From assembly GCA_001632425.1 (NCBI GenBank), contig KV425570.1:165141-229140 (forward strand): a DNA stretch of 64,000 nucleotides, given 5' to 3'. Both the position numbers and the translations under genes were made by a program. Below are positions 1 through 11,670 of this stretch, piece by piece; position 1 is the first letter of the stretch, and each line of letters starts with the position of its first letter. This DNA comes from Neolentinus lepideus HHB14362 ss-1 (taxonomy: Eukaryota; Basidiomycota; Agaricomycetes; Gloeophyllales; Gloeophyllaceae). The notes under the pieces are model-generated. The model was not told the DNA's origin. It saw nothing but the letters and a program-made list of their open reading frames with translations, and did not search any database.

Positions 1-697
1 TCGAGTGAGAGCAGGATGTCCACAGGCTTCTCCTCGCCCGCGGTGAACGCGCCAGACGGCGAGGGACTCAACACTACGGACGGTACGCGCGAGTGCGACC
101 TCTTCGTGGCATCTGTGTTAATTTGCATGCTTGAGCCAGGTATGGAGATTGTTGGCGGCGCAGATAGGTCCCAGTTGTACCCGGGCTTTACCATCAAATT
201 AATCGTGTCTCCGTCACGCACGCTGTACTCGCGCAAAAGTTTGTTGTCTGCGAGGGCTTTGCCTTTGAGCAGGAGGCGCTGGGCGTCGGCGGGTGGCGCG
301 GTGGCTTCTGCGGCGAGCTGGGCTTTGATAGAGGAGATGGAGTCGGTTGGAGAAACGGAAAGCGTGTAGGACTTGGGTGGCTTTATGGATTTAAATGTGA
401 TGGTGATGGATGCTGGGAAGATGTTATACGTAATACAGAAACAGTGAGTAGTGTACGTACTGGACGTAGAGGCCTGCGGCTGCACACGTTCAGGTGGTTT
501 AGGTAGGGCGATCTAGTACAGCTCCGGTTCACGGGTTAATCCAGAGACACGATGGATATTACACCCACTGGGAGAATTGGGATCTTCTTGAGCCAGTCTT
601 GCGGGGGCTGTTGGTAGTCGTCCGCGTATTGTAATGGCGCAGTGCCCAAGATGTTGACAAAGTTCTTGACAAATGCCAGCTCAGCCTGGTCAGCCAT
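1..697 (-). CDS. GET5: GET5/UBL4A-like ubiquitin-fold protein (3' end outside window)
   Basis: Spliced minus-strand gene cut by the left edge. Exon 1 (697-569) encodes an N-terminal segment starting MADQAELAFVKNF and ending KKIPILP. Exon 2 (512-461) adds a proline-rich linker, and exon 3 (412 to 1 and beyond) carries a ubiquitin-like fold with the segments ITITFKSIKPPKSYTLSVSP, LLLKGKALADNKLL and DGDTINLMVKPG. A short helical N-terminus followed by a Ubl domain matches Get5/Mdy2/UBL4A, which in the GET pathway links Get4 to Sgt2 when tail-anchored proteins are handed over for ER insertion. That role is inferred from architecture. The C-terminal homodimer domain lies partly or wholly outside the window. 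The gene is divergent from NDUFS5, with about 180 bp between start codons. It could instead be another fungal Ubl protein. Confidence 0.65.
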
Positions 698-878
698 GGT
701 GCCCTTTTGACCTAGACTAGACTCTCGCTTGTGCAAAGGAAGAACGGTTACGGGAACGTCTCAATCAGATATTGGAGAATGTGTTTGCGATTGCACAGGT
801 ACCGCCTCGCGCGTCGTGGGACGATCGCGCGTTTGCGGATAGAGTCCGAACTCCCATCCACTTAACCACCAACACCCG

Positions 879-1411
879 ATGGCCGTGAGTTGTTCTCCAT
901 ATACGACGACGGACACGAACTAAACTGTAGGCCACTGTCTCAGTCTACCTTCGGTTTGCACGGAGGTGAGTGTTTTATCGCGACAAGAGGCTGAGATGGG
1001 ATTAACAACTGGTGCCTAGGCCGGCCACGCTGCTTTGCCTTCTGGCAGGAATTCTCGAAAGTGCATAGTCTTGCTATCTATCCGTGATGCAACGCAGCTA
1101 ACGTTAGGCGAAAAGTGCTATGCTGGGACGGATAACCCTAAACAATGCAAACCGATGGCGGATGACTACCTGGAGTGCTTGCACCACACGCAAGAGGTGC
1201 GTCTGCTAACGTGATTACTTGGGTCTTAGAATGACCGGTCCTGTTTGATGTTCTTGCTTAGATTGCAAGAGCGAAAGCTGTGAAGGCCGAGTTCGTCAGG
1301 AAAGCGGAGAAGCAGGCGCACGAAGGTCGCAAGGTCGCGGATATCCTCGCAGAGGGCGCGATCGCGGGCGTGGGGCTGATTCAGAGAGGAGACGACCAGA
1401 CAAAACACTAA
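879..1411 (+). CDS. NDUFS5: NADH:ubiquinone oxidoreductase subunit NDUFS5 (15 kDa, CHCH)
   Basis: Five exons: 879-884, 944-965, 1020-1060, 1116-1196 and 1262-1411, joining into a 99-residue protein. Exon 1 holds only the start codon and one more codon. Two CX9C motifs are visible, CFAFWQEFSKC and CKPMADDYLEC, followed by LHHTQEIARAKAVKAEFVRK. These are diagnostic for NDUFS5, an accessory subunit of mitochondrial complex I. CX9C proteins have no cleaved presequence and are normally imported and oxidised by the Mia40 relay in the intermembrane space. The exon lengths sum to a multiple of three with no internal stop. The tail is slightly longer than in animals (VADILAEGAIAGVGLIQRG). Divergent from the GET5-like gene. 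Confidence 0.93.
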
Positions 1412-3913
1412 TCGATTCATGTTGCGTCTGGTTCCGTTTCATAGAATCTAGCCGGCCTTTGCATCTATGGCAAAACTCTAATCACAGTTTTGATTTATCT
1501 GCACCGAGCAAGTCAACCTTCACACTCCTCGCCTTTTCGGCGCATATACCTACATCAACTTGCGACCGTGTCGTTCATCTGTGTCGCAGCGCTGTGCCGT
1601 CCATGTACGTTTGCAACCAGAACAGGCCATGATCTTCGGGGTCACAGTCCGGTGTTGCTGGCCGAGGCTTCCCAAGGGGATTAACTGCCGGTGGGTCAGG
1701 GTCTTACGAGACCCTATTTTTTTTATTCCATTTCGCAAAGTTCTGTGCTGGCAACCATGCAATATTCTGTTGTTCGTTGAATTGCTGACCTTTCTACGAT
1801 CGAGGCCAGGTCATGCGGACGTTCACGCGTTCGCCATGAGCAAATCCACCGGTTCTCGGCATTCAATGCCTTCGATGGATGGTGGCCGAGTCTAATGTGC
1901 GTGAACACATAAAGAAGACGAAGTCGCTCGCATTCGCTGCATAACTTTGTGACTGAAACTTCCACTTCGTGAGAGAAATGTTTACACTTCGTCTCGTCAT
2001 GCGCGCATAATCTAACTTCTGCGGGTTTGGTTTCAGACTTAATGTCTTTTTCTAACTGCTCTCGGTGCGTCAGGACTCAATGGCTACTCCGCGCATCATA
2101 TGCGAGTATCCACCTTCCCTAGACAGATCTGTACACTTGTCGCCAGGTACGGGAGTCCGTCTCGGAGAGTATGTACCAAATCGTTGTTCCGTCGCCGGTC
2201 CCGCCTTCGCCATGCCCGCGGTTGAAATAATTACAGCTTCGTTGGAGAGAGTAAAGGCGATTGAGTTTGGATTAGACAATCCGCGTCGGCGAACGCGCCA
2301 CAAGCTTGATTCTCGGTGAGCGAGTCCGCCCTTGCTATCCCCGCCTGCTGTCAATTGCAGCGACAGGATATTGACGCTGTCTGCAGGTACGTACAGTCTA
2401 CTTCACACTGCCAGCCGCTCACAGCTTGATCCAGTACGGCGATGACAATGACAACAAAATCTACTTCGTAATCTGCCGCGGACACTATCTTGAGTTTATA
2501 ACGAAGCGTCCCGTTTTGTGACGCACTAACGTCATAGTAGAGTCTTATTACTCTGTTTATGGCAAGCAGAACTCTTTGCAGCGTCGATGCTGGACGGATG
2601 ACTGGTGAATCGCCGGTGAGTAAGGCCTTTAGTCGAATGTATCGCATGTTATAACGGACCAGGAACTAAACGATTAACTAGTTCGATGGGCTGCGGACAG
2701 TCGGAGCAACGCTCGTCCTCACGATATTTTAAAACTGTGGTGCTTCTACCACACAGGCCTGACTTGTTCCGGCCGTTGAGAGCACAACAGTAGTTTCCAA
2801 CTCCAGAAGGACCGGTATCCTACACAAAAAGACTAGGATTTGCATGGCTTCTGATGTCGCTATACGTTGACACCTTTCATGATGTAGGTTTGACAGCACG
2901 TCGACGTCTTGTATCCGCTAAACCCGTTGCAACAGCACCGTCTGCTGCAGACTCGATCCGGCAAATTTGTTCATCTGCCAGGTTTGATAGCCCGACAATT
3001 ACTGCGATGTCAATCTGGTGATCACATAGGCCTTTGCAAGAAGAGGGACCCACCGATCGACTATTAGGTCCTTACGAGCTTTGACATCGTCAGCACACGA
3101 CCAATATTCAAGGCTCCGGTGGCAAGATAGCTCTCAGTTATGCGTGCATCATTGTATCGCGTCAATTGTGATCGAGGTGCTTCTTGTCAAGAATGTCTTA
3201 GAAGCTGCCGGTAGGCTAGGCCTCTTACGAAACTCTAACATTGAACTGTATATCATGCCACACAAGTGAACGACTTCGCAGCAAGTGATCGACTATATTC
3301 CAGACGGTTCTCCTTGATGCGGTCCTCGTGGGTGCATTCATATTGCGGATAACGCTTTACGTGAATGTCAGCCAGGTACCTCCATTGCAATCAAAAGCAA
3401 AAACTGTTTGTGCTGGATTCGAAGAGGATGCCTGCGACAATCCGCCCCATGATGATTTCTTGCAGCATTTGTAGCCTCGTGGTTGATATCTGAGGATGTC
3501 CCTGGTTGTGCAAGCGACGGTAGAAAGAAGTGTCATTCAAGCTACACGTGGTGACTTGGACGAAAAGGCGAGTCTTCCAAGTCTCAGCGAAGCTGCCCCG
3601 AATGCAGAAGCGCAAAGTATGTTGGGAACCAGGTCCGGAACTTCCCGCCTCGACTATGCCAAAGGAAGGAGGGTTCCTACCAAACTCGGACTCCGCCGGG
3701 CGTGACTGTCCATTAAGCATAGGTCGCTGGAGAATCGCGTGGAGAAGGCAACCCACGGACTGGGCAAGAGAGCTCCCTTCCGTCGCAGGCGGCACCCCTT
3801 CGAAGCGCAACTGAGAATGGCGTTTACGAAGGCGCTCGGGAGCGGCTGAGGTGACTCTGTTAAATACAGGATTCGGCCGTCGTCCGATTCTGTCGTACCC
3901 TCCTCGCATCCCA
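1412..3913. other. 2.5 kb without a recognised gene
   Basis: No ORF here matches a family I know. On the plus strand about 2080-2515 there is a weak possibility of a small spliced gene: an ORF with start near 2080 (reading MATPRIICEYPPSLD), then a short piece reading RQDIDAVC before a GT at about 2387, then LIQYGDDNDNKIYFVICRG after an AG at about 2430. It ends in a stop soon after and has no clear continuation, so it may be a remnant. The long minus-strand ORF around 3391-3960 is Ser/Arg/Pro-rich with no family motif and reads like chance sequence. Confidence 0.3.
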
Positions 3914-6144
3914 ATGGCTGCCGTGGCGCTTGTAGTCCCGGAGCACCTTGTGCTCGACAATACGTGCGTTGTCCGAATCGGAATCGGAATGGAACGACCA
4001 GGGAGACTGACGGATTTGCGTGGCTGATGTCTGATACAGGATGGGGGCTATGTTTGTCGGAGTCATTGTCGCCGCCACGTAAGTTCAAGATTTCCGCGCC
4101 AGATCGGCTTAGAGATTGAAGGACACGTCGTAGATTGTATGGAGGTCAGTATGGACCCGAACCTGAGTGCAAGTGACTCAGTCGTTCCTGTCCAGTGTCT
4201 TGTGTCCAGACGTGGTTCTACTACAACCACTACCCCAATGACCTCTGGCACATCAAACTCTTGGCATGTGTTGCTCTGTATATGATCCGGAGTGCCTACT
4301 AATGATACCCGCTCTAGGTGGCCGCCTCCTTCATCTCCGACACCATACACCAAGCACTGATTTCGCATACAGGTGCATATCATCTTCAATTTGCCGTCTG
4401 AGATCTTAACCAAGCTTTCGGTTAGTATACACATATGTAGTAACAAATTTTAACAACCCCGCAATCCTTGGGAATCTCATCTGGTAAGGCGCCTTTTATC
4501 CCTACCTGGGCCCACTCACACCTTTGCTTCGTAGGAGTCTCCTTATCGAAGTGTTATTCAACGTGCGTTTGCGGAACTCGCTCTGGAACCTCAGCTAACT
4601 TTATGGCAGGGATTCACAGCGCTCATGGTGCAAGTGTAAGTGGAGCTCATGATCGTGTTAGCCTTCACGCTCTAAATGCATCTTCCATCGTACAGGTTCT
4701 TCACGATACGAATATGGAAGCGTATGTCCCTTGTTCTACCTCTCGACTACATGCCAATCATATTGGTGTACAGTGAGCGAGCGGAACATCCCAATCACCG
4801 TCGGCGTCGTATGTGATTCTGGTTCATGCCGTTGGTCCTTCTGATTTACCATGTTCAATGGATACAGATGCTCCTAGTTCTCGCTGAATTCGGTATGCCG
4901 TTTTATCACCTTCGAAAGCCTATTGTTACTAACTATAAGCCCTAGGTGCCGTTTTGGGTTAGTTCACCGCTCCGTGCCCTATATTTGATTTTATTTCTTA
5001 CCAACTCATCCCGATCACATAGCGTATACCATCAAGTCCCTCAGTCTCAGAACCTTTGTGGAACTCTCACAACTGAAGGTGAGATCGGGCTTCGTTCCAT
5101 GTTGGTCAGACACTGGTTTTCAACTGTTCACGTCCAGGGTCTGTCAATGTCAGTAAACGGTCTCGCTGCAGCCGGAGACGTCGCCATTGCGTTCGTCCTT
5201 TGCACGATGCTACACCGGAGTCGGACTGGGTTCAGACAGTTAGTACCGATTTCCGAAATCCTTGTTCCTCCTCATATACATGATGGCCCATCGTATCTAC
5301 AGGTCTGATACGATGATCACCAAACTCGTACGTTGTCGATAAGGGCGTGGATGTTGTGCAAAGTTGACGTGTCATGTAGATTATTTTTTGTGTCAATACC
5401 GGTTTGCTGACAAGGTGAGTATTCACATGCAGTATGGACTTGTATGCATGACGTGACTCATTCTCGCCAGTGCATGCGCCGTGCTCTCGCTCGTTTTCGT
5501 ACGTCCATATTCCACATATGTACCTGTGGTCCGCACTAATTTATTCGTTTTGCAGATCACGGCGCTCCCCAGCACGTTCATTTACATCTGCTTCTACTTT
5601 ACCCTCGGCAGACGTATGTCTTTCTTACCCTCTACTCCCTCTCTTCTCACTCTCCAGCCAACTCCAACCGTCTAGTGTACCTCAACTCCCTTCTCGCGAC
5701 CCTAAACGCACGCAAATCCATCCGGTCGAACGCCGGCGGGCCCTCCGACTTCAGCGAGAACATCTCTTTACCGCTGACCGAGGTGAACGTGCGGAGGACG
5801 GCCTCGATGAGCGCCTCCGAACCGAAAGGCCACAGCTCCGTGGGCAGACCGATCGCAGTGCGGATTGAGACGTGCACGGAGACGCTGAAGGAGATGGACG
5901 TCAGTATTCGCGTTTCAGACACCACTTTCATAGAAGTCGTGGGCTGACGAGCACAGCAGTTACAGCACCATGATAGTGATCGTGATGAGGAGCAGGGCTC
6001 GCATGGAGATTCAGTGTCAAAGTTGGGTGACATTGAGGTGCGTCCCTTGCGTTAGATGAGGTTAGGCTGCCGCACGCTGACTGGTTGATCGTGCAGTCGG
6101 CAAGTGACCATGTGCTGCCGTACAAGCCCGACAGCTTACCGTGA
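3914..6144 (+). CDS. DUF6534-type seven-helix membrane protein, about 21 exons
   Basis: Reconstructed from family conservation. Exon 1 (3914-3963) ends HLVLDNT. Next come TMGAMFVGVIVAATLYG, SCVQTWFYYNHYPNDLW, SDTIHQALISHTVYTY, VTNFNNPAILGNLIW, SLLIEVLFNGFTALM, FFTIRIWKLSERNIP, MLLVLAEFGAVLG, GLSMSVNGLAAAGDVAIAF, and the C-terminal signature YLNSLLATLNARKSIR. Seven hydrophobic helices followed by a cytosolic tail fit the DUF6534 proteins that are abundant in Agaricomycetes; their function is unknown. Several exons are tiny: 4134-4144 (11 nt) and 4946-4957 (12 nt). The intron at 4264 appears to start with GC rather than GT. If the intron starting at 5900 is retained, the frame stops at 5947. 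Splicing to 5958 continues in frame through an acidic exon to TGA at 6142-6144. I prefer the spliced end. Confidence 0.85.
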
Positions 6145-7365
6145 AGAACTCTCCGACGTAGGTGCTCGACCGGTAGGCCGCCTCTCACTATCTTTCCAGT
6201 CACATCGACAAACATCTCAGCCGACCTACGCGATTCCCCGCACTGTCGTTTACCATCTTGCTTCCCCGTCTGGGCTTCGTTACCCTCTTTGACCATTCCG
6301 CCCGTTGTACGAACACAGAACATTGAAAAGTAAATCAATTTCTTTTTATCTCTACCTCTACTTCTTCTATAGCCAGCTAGGCCTATTCTTGCATGCATGT
6401 GTAATTCGTACTGGTGCTTGGTGTACGTACAATATCTCAGGCTCGGGCTCGGGAGGTACTTGTGGATGTGGCGTTGTATTCTGGTGCTTCGGGCACACAA
6501 ACAAAACTATGAAATTTCATCGTTCTGCTTCGGCTTTATTGGCGTGCCTGACGTTATCCAATACGTGTATGAAAATTAGGCTTGGAGACCGAACTGGCGG
6601 GAGCTTGGTGTAATAGGCAGCCATTGCCCGGATCCGCACCGAGTCGGAGGATGTGTTCCCTCGAGCTCGCTTGCCCTCGGGCGATACAGGTAAAATGCAG
6701 AAGAAGAGGAAGAACGGTCTCGACTCGAAGATCGTTACTACAAATTCGAATGTTATGATACTTATTTTGAGTCTGCAGATGACCAAGCTGCGAAGCTTCA
6801 GGTTAGTTTGACGGTGCGACCGAAATGATGTCGGCGGAGGACAGGAAGAGAGGGGGTGAAGTATATCGGATGCAAGTGACATAAAATGATGATTTTGAAT
6901 AATTCGACGTCAGCTGTGTACATATGGGATACAGGGTATGGTTCTTGAATGCGTTTCGATGAGGTCAAAATAATTTGCTCGATGCTCTGGGCGCTGACAA
7001 GCAAGAGCCTCAAACCTATATAATAGACTGAATAAACGCTTAAGCTTGATTGAGTGCGTATCGTTAGGTGAGAGGTCTGCTACCGATGCTGCTACTGAGT
7101 TGTGGCAAGTCGTTCACGAGATAAGTGTTCCGATTTGGAAGGAGCACTTCTGTTTTGAGACGTGTCACTGCCGGTCTCCAATGTGACAAGTCTCCATCCA
7201 CATTCTACCTTTTTGTGAGACTTCTATCCAAAACAAAATTAGAATATTCTACGGGCATTTATAAGAGTCATAAAGCAGGTGATGTAATAGGACCGGTCGC
7301 TTGCGAAACACATACAGGAGCTTAGACAGAATTTGACCCATCTAGTACGCTCATTGGTTTCAGAA
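6145..7365. other. Intergenic, no gene recognised
   Basis: Contains the probable 3' UTR of the DUF6534 gene and a pyrimidine-rich stretch near 6330-6370. Open frames on both strands are short and show no family motif or convincing splice series. I see nothing else in it. Confidence 0.4.
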
Positions 7366-7373
7366 CTTCAGAC
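7366..7373. repeat. Left target-site duplication of the hAT-like element
   Basis: CTTCAGAC, identical to 8863-8870 on the other side of the element. Confidence 0.75.
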
Positions 7374-8862
7374 CCAGTCAAAACTAACATGAAAAAAATC
7401 GAATTGCAGTGATTACAATCGATTACAGTTGAATTCAGATGATTTGGCTCCACTTATTCGATGGTATTCGAGAAATCGACGCTGGCTTCGATCCGAGATT
7501 AACCCCATTGAATACCATCGATACAGACACCGTTCCTAGAATACACATGTATGTCTTTAATCGATACTAATCAAATATAATCGATCCATTTCAATCATCT
7601 TATTCATTCCCCCCAATTTTGCCATATATAAAACTATCAAATACCATCACACAAGTATGAATACATTTGATTACCATCGAATACTATTGATTGTCTCACT
7701 CTCGCCAATCCCGCACCATATTCATCGATTCCCATCCATATCCGTTGAATTCCATCCATATCCACTGAATCCCATCACACACCATCTATCCCAATAGCCC
7801 CCCTCCCCCTCTCCTCCTCCCGTCCTCCCGCTACTGCGTCATACCTGAAAATCGCGTATCATACGAAAACCTTGTCGCCAGGCGCCTTGTGGCGCTGCCG
7901 ATGACAAAACACTCACCAATCGGGCAGCAGCTAGAATATCTGGGTGGGGCGTCATCTCTGGGTCTCCTATGTCATTCTCGTGCAGTGCATATATGCATCT
8001 GCAAAGATCCTTGGCAGTGTGGATTAGCTAGAAGCGTACCGAATGACCTATGCCACTCACTAATCACAAATTTGGCCCGGAACTTACGCGACTCCTTGAG
8101 CAACCCGCTGACCGAGTGATCTGGGAATGAGTAAGGTGCAGTCATAAAGTCTCCTGCAGCACATCTGCTTGAAACTCTATTCCCACGACATCGGACAGTA
8201 AGGTGATCACGTACCTTCACCGCCCCCTGGAGATACAGCACACTCTCCATATCTTCCATGGACAGCTCCGCCTCACGCATGGGCGGCAGCAAGGGTGGCT
8301 CCGACCTCTTCGCGAAGCCGAGTTTGCACATCAACATGTCTCGCAAGCTAGTCTGAGAGTTAGCATCCCCGCGGTGGTGCCATGTCCAGCGATGAACACA
8401 ATATTATTGCGTAGGCTGGTTGTAGCCGGACGAAAATGAGTGAGAGGATGGACTTGATTTAACAGCACAGAGAGAACGAGCAAAGGAGTTGCGACTCACA
8501 AAATGTCTGAGTTATAGCGGAGTTCGAATATTAAAATCGACAAAGTCATGTGATCGCGTCCGACAGCAGAGCAGATTTCAGCGAAATTCGAGGAACTTAC
8601 GGAATCTCAAGCAAGTCGCGCGGTGGACTTCGAGCTGCTAGCGCACGCGAGCACGGCTGAAGGCAGCTAGCCGAGCTCTCTCAAGGTCAGAAGCCGCCGC
8701 TACGAGAGCAGCCATCTGCCTACCTGATTTGGAAATGATGCGAGGCAGACTCGCGGCAAATTTGTGTTTATTCGAGGAATTGCAGCGTTTATTCGATCTA
8801 GTTCGATTAAATTCTATCTAGTTGGTAGGTATTCGATTCCTTTTTTGTTGGTTTTGACTGGG

Positions 8863-8870
8863 CTTCAGAC
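8863..8870. repeat. Right target-site duplication of the hAT-like element
   Basis: CTTCAGAC, identical to 7366-7373. It sits directly after the right terminus GTTTTGACTGGG. Confidence 0.75.
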
Positions 8871-9321
8871 TTGGAAGGCAAGGTCGTACTAGTTCTCTCG
8901 ACCATGAACGAGTTCAACGTTCCCGTGGCATAGGCCAAGCTCGTCACTAAATTCTCTCTCTGTCGGAAACATGTTCGCCTAGCTTTCTTACAGCGACAGG
9001 AATTCAGAATCTCTGATTATTCGCATGAAATCCGTCACTTCCCCAGGCCAACCAGTTCTTCTCACTTGATGGAAGTAAAAAACTTATTCAGTCTCCGTTA
9101 TATAGAGCCGGCAGACCCTCCAACCTTAATGCATCCCGAGCCTCGTTTGAAATCCAAAGTTTGTCATACTCGGTCCCTGATTGGTCAGATTCACTCACAT
9201 GGCATCCATGCGCTCGGGCCCGGCGGTACCGACACCAACGACTCGGTAAACTCACTTGAAAAGTTTGAGGCACCTGTGTACCTCCTCTCCTACCTCGGTT
9301 TCCGTCTCTCTGCGCGACACG
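8871..9321. promoter_or_regulatory. 5' region of RLI1
   Basis: 451 bp between the transposon and the RLI1 start codon. Pyrimidine-rich tracts occur just before the start (about 9280-9312), common in core promoters of strongly expressed fungal genes. No specific element can be assigned. The transposon therefore sits about 450 bp upstream of an essential gene. Confidence 0.4.
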
Positions 9322-11670
9322 ATGGCTGACAAAATTACGCGTATCGCCATCGTCGACTCGAACAGGTGCAAGCCGAAAAGATGCGCTCAAGAATGTAAGA
9401 AGGTGTGCGAGCTACAGCTGATAGAAATCGCGATTCAGTTAATCTGATCAGTGGAGATTTGGTAGTCGTGTCCGGTGGTGAAGATGGGTGAGTTTTCATT
9501 CAAGCACTATGAGAGTGTCACTGCTCATTATTTGCGTAGGGAAGCTGTGTATTGAAGTCAAGCCCACCGACAAGATCGCTTTTATATCTGAATTCTTATG
9601 TATCGGCTGTGGTATTTGTGTGAAGAAGTGCGTCACTCCCTCCAGTCTCCTTCGTGAACAGAGCTTGAACTTCGACTTTAGATGCCCTTTTGAAGCGATT
9701 GCGATCATCAATCTCCCCACAAATCTAGAGTCACAAGTCACTCATCGATATACCGCCAACTCCTTCAAGCTCCATCGATTGCCGACACCAAGGCCAGGGC
9801 AGGTGCTGGGTTTAGTGGGGACGAACGGTATTGGGAAGAGCACGGCACTAAAGATATTGGCTGGAAAGGTGAAGCCCAACTTGGGCCGATACGATGTACG
9901 TTTGCTCCACATTCTCTGTTTCGCTGTCTCTCAATAACCCACGTATGTCTTGCAGGATCCCCCAGACTGGCAAGAAATTCTCAAACACTTCCGTGGCTCC
10001 GAGCTGCAGAACTACTTCACCAAAATCCTCGAGGACAACCTCAAAGCGCTTATCAAGCCGCAATACGTTGATCACATCCCGCGCGCGATCAAGGGCGTTA
10101 TGACTGTCAGCCAGATGCTCGACTCCAAAAAGGAGCTGGACAACAAGCAAAAGTTGTTGGATGAGCTAGAGCTGAATGAGGTGCTGGAACGCGAGGTATC
10201 GCAATTATCTGGTGGAGAGCTGCAACGGTTCGCTATTGCAATGACGTGCATACAGAGCGCGGATGTGTGAGTACTTCTTCTCGTGTGACTAGTTCAATGG
10301 GCTTGACGGGTGATGGCGCAGATACATGTTTGACGAGCCGTCTAGTTACTTGGATATCAAGCAGCGGTTGAAGGCGGCGGAGTTGATTCGGTCGTTGCTG
10401 ACCTCGGACAACTATGTCATCGCTGTTGAGCACGATTTGTCAGTGTTGGACTACTTGTCGGATTTCATTTGCTGTCTGTACGGCAAGCCGTCCATGTACG
10501 GCGTCGTGACCATGCCTTACTCGGTCCGAGAGGGTCGGTGCGAGTTTGACTACTCGCATGTCACTGACTGACTTCGCTTTCAGGCATTAACATTTTCCTT
10601 GATGGCTTCATCCCTACCGAAAACCTGCGATTCCGCGAAGACTCACTTTCCTTCAAGATGGTTGAAACCGCGGAGGAAATCGTCATCGAGAAGAACGCGC
10701 AATACTCCTACCCCTCTATGACCAAAACGCTCGGCGGATTCAAGCTCACCGTCGAGGGTGGCTCCTTTACGGACTCGGAGATTGTCGTCATGCTCGGTGA
10801 GAACGGAACCGGCAAGACGACGTTTATCCGGCTTCTTTGGGGAGATGAGCCCGACGAGGAGGTGGACAAGCAGAAGTTCTCAGTGTCGATGAAGCCACAA
10901 ACAATCTCGCCAAAATTCCCTGGGACCGTTCGGATGCTGCTCTTAAAGCAGATCAAGCAGGCGTTCATGCATCCGCAGTTCCAGACGGATGTGGTGAAGC
11001 CTATGAGCTTGGAGAATATTCTGGACCAGGAAGTGAAGACCCTCTCGGGTGGTGAGTTGCAAAGGGTGGCCATTGTACTTGCGCTTGGTTAGTGCCGTGA
11101 TATGCTATGTGGGAACATGCTGACAGGTTACTAGGCAAACCGGCGAATGTCTACCTCCTCGACGAGCCTTCCTCTTTCTTGGATTCGGAGCAGCGTATCA
11201 TTGCTAGCAAGGTCATAAAGAGGTGAGCCACGGGAAATGGTCGCAGCGATGAGCGTCTTATCGATGCCTTGCTAGGTTCATTCTCCATGCCAAGAAGACG
11301 GCCTTCGTGATCGAACACGACTTCATCATGGCGACGTATCTCGCGGATCGTGTCATCGTTTTCGAGGGCAAGCCTGCCATCTCGGCTACCGCTACGCCGT
11401 ACGCACGCTGTCCAAGCACTGGATCTTTGCAGTCTTGCTGACATCAAATTCAGACCACAATCGCTCCTGACGGGTATGAACAAATTTTTGGCGTCGCTGC
11501 AGATCACGTTCCGGAGAGACCCTACGAACTTCCGCCCGCGTGTCAACAAAATGGACAGTGTCAAGGATCGGGAGCAGAAGGGTACGCCATGTCTTTCCAT
11601 TTACTTTGGCCTATCCTCTAACTTCACGCGGTGGATAGTTTCGGGCAACTACTTCTTCCTTGAGGAGTAA
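9322..11670 (+). CDS. RLI1: ABC-type ribosome recycling factor Rli1/ABCE1
   Basis: Multi-exon gene for the soluble twin-ATPase ABCE1, which splits 80S ribosomes after termination and takes part in 40S initiation. N-terminal Fe-S cysteines are visible: [23 protein letters not shown] and [15 protein letters not shown], matching the two [4Fe-4S] clusters. NBD1 has Walker [10 protein letters not shown], signature LSGGELQ, Walker [12 protein letters not shown] and switch His in AVEHDL. NBD2 has [27 protein letters not shown] and VIEHDF. The Fe-S domain is interrupted by introns, including one after 9402 and one ending at 9680 that splits the KKCP codons. The protein ends SGNYFFLEE at 11670. All catalytic residues are present and the order matches the family from end to end. 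One of the most conserved proteins known, so the call is secure. Confidence 0.97.

Larger units (their letters stand above)
7366..8870. mobile_element. Non-autonomous hAT-like DNA transposon with target-site duplication
   Basis: Inverted termini: the left end at 7374 reads CCAGTCAAAACTAAC and the right end at 8862, read on the minus strand, gives CCCAGTCAAAACCAAC. Both are followed within about 25 bases by AATCGAAT. The 8-mer CTTCAGAC lies immediately outside both ends (7366-7373 and 8863-8870), a target-site duplication of the length typical of hAT elements. One extra G at the right end leaves the exact boundary uncertain by a base. The outer 400 bp on the left is packed with ATCGAT/ATTCGAT-type words, and the last 100 bp on the right has similar words, as expected for subterminal transposase-binding repeats. 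The 1.49 kb body has no transposase gene. Its longest frame (minus, 7972-8346) resembles no transposase. Confidence 0.78.

Noticed and set aside
3391..3960. A 189-residue minus-strand ORF upstream of the DUF6534 gene.
   Set aside because: No family motif, composition like random translation, and it overlaps exon 1 of the plus-strand gene.
4318..4440. Apparent frameshift in the DUF6534 gene, where ALISHT is followed by GAYHLQFAV and a stop.
   Set aside because: The bases from 4373 to 4425 form a normal GT..AG intron. Splicing restores HTVYTYVVTNFNNP in frame, which matches the family, so the gene is not broken here.
5945..5947. TGA as the end of the DUF6534 gene.
   Set aside because: It lies within a 57-nt sequence with good donor and acceptor sites. 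Splicing leads in frame to two further exons, so the later stop at 6142-6144 is preferred, though both forms may exist.
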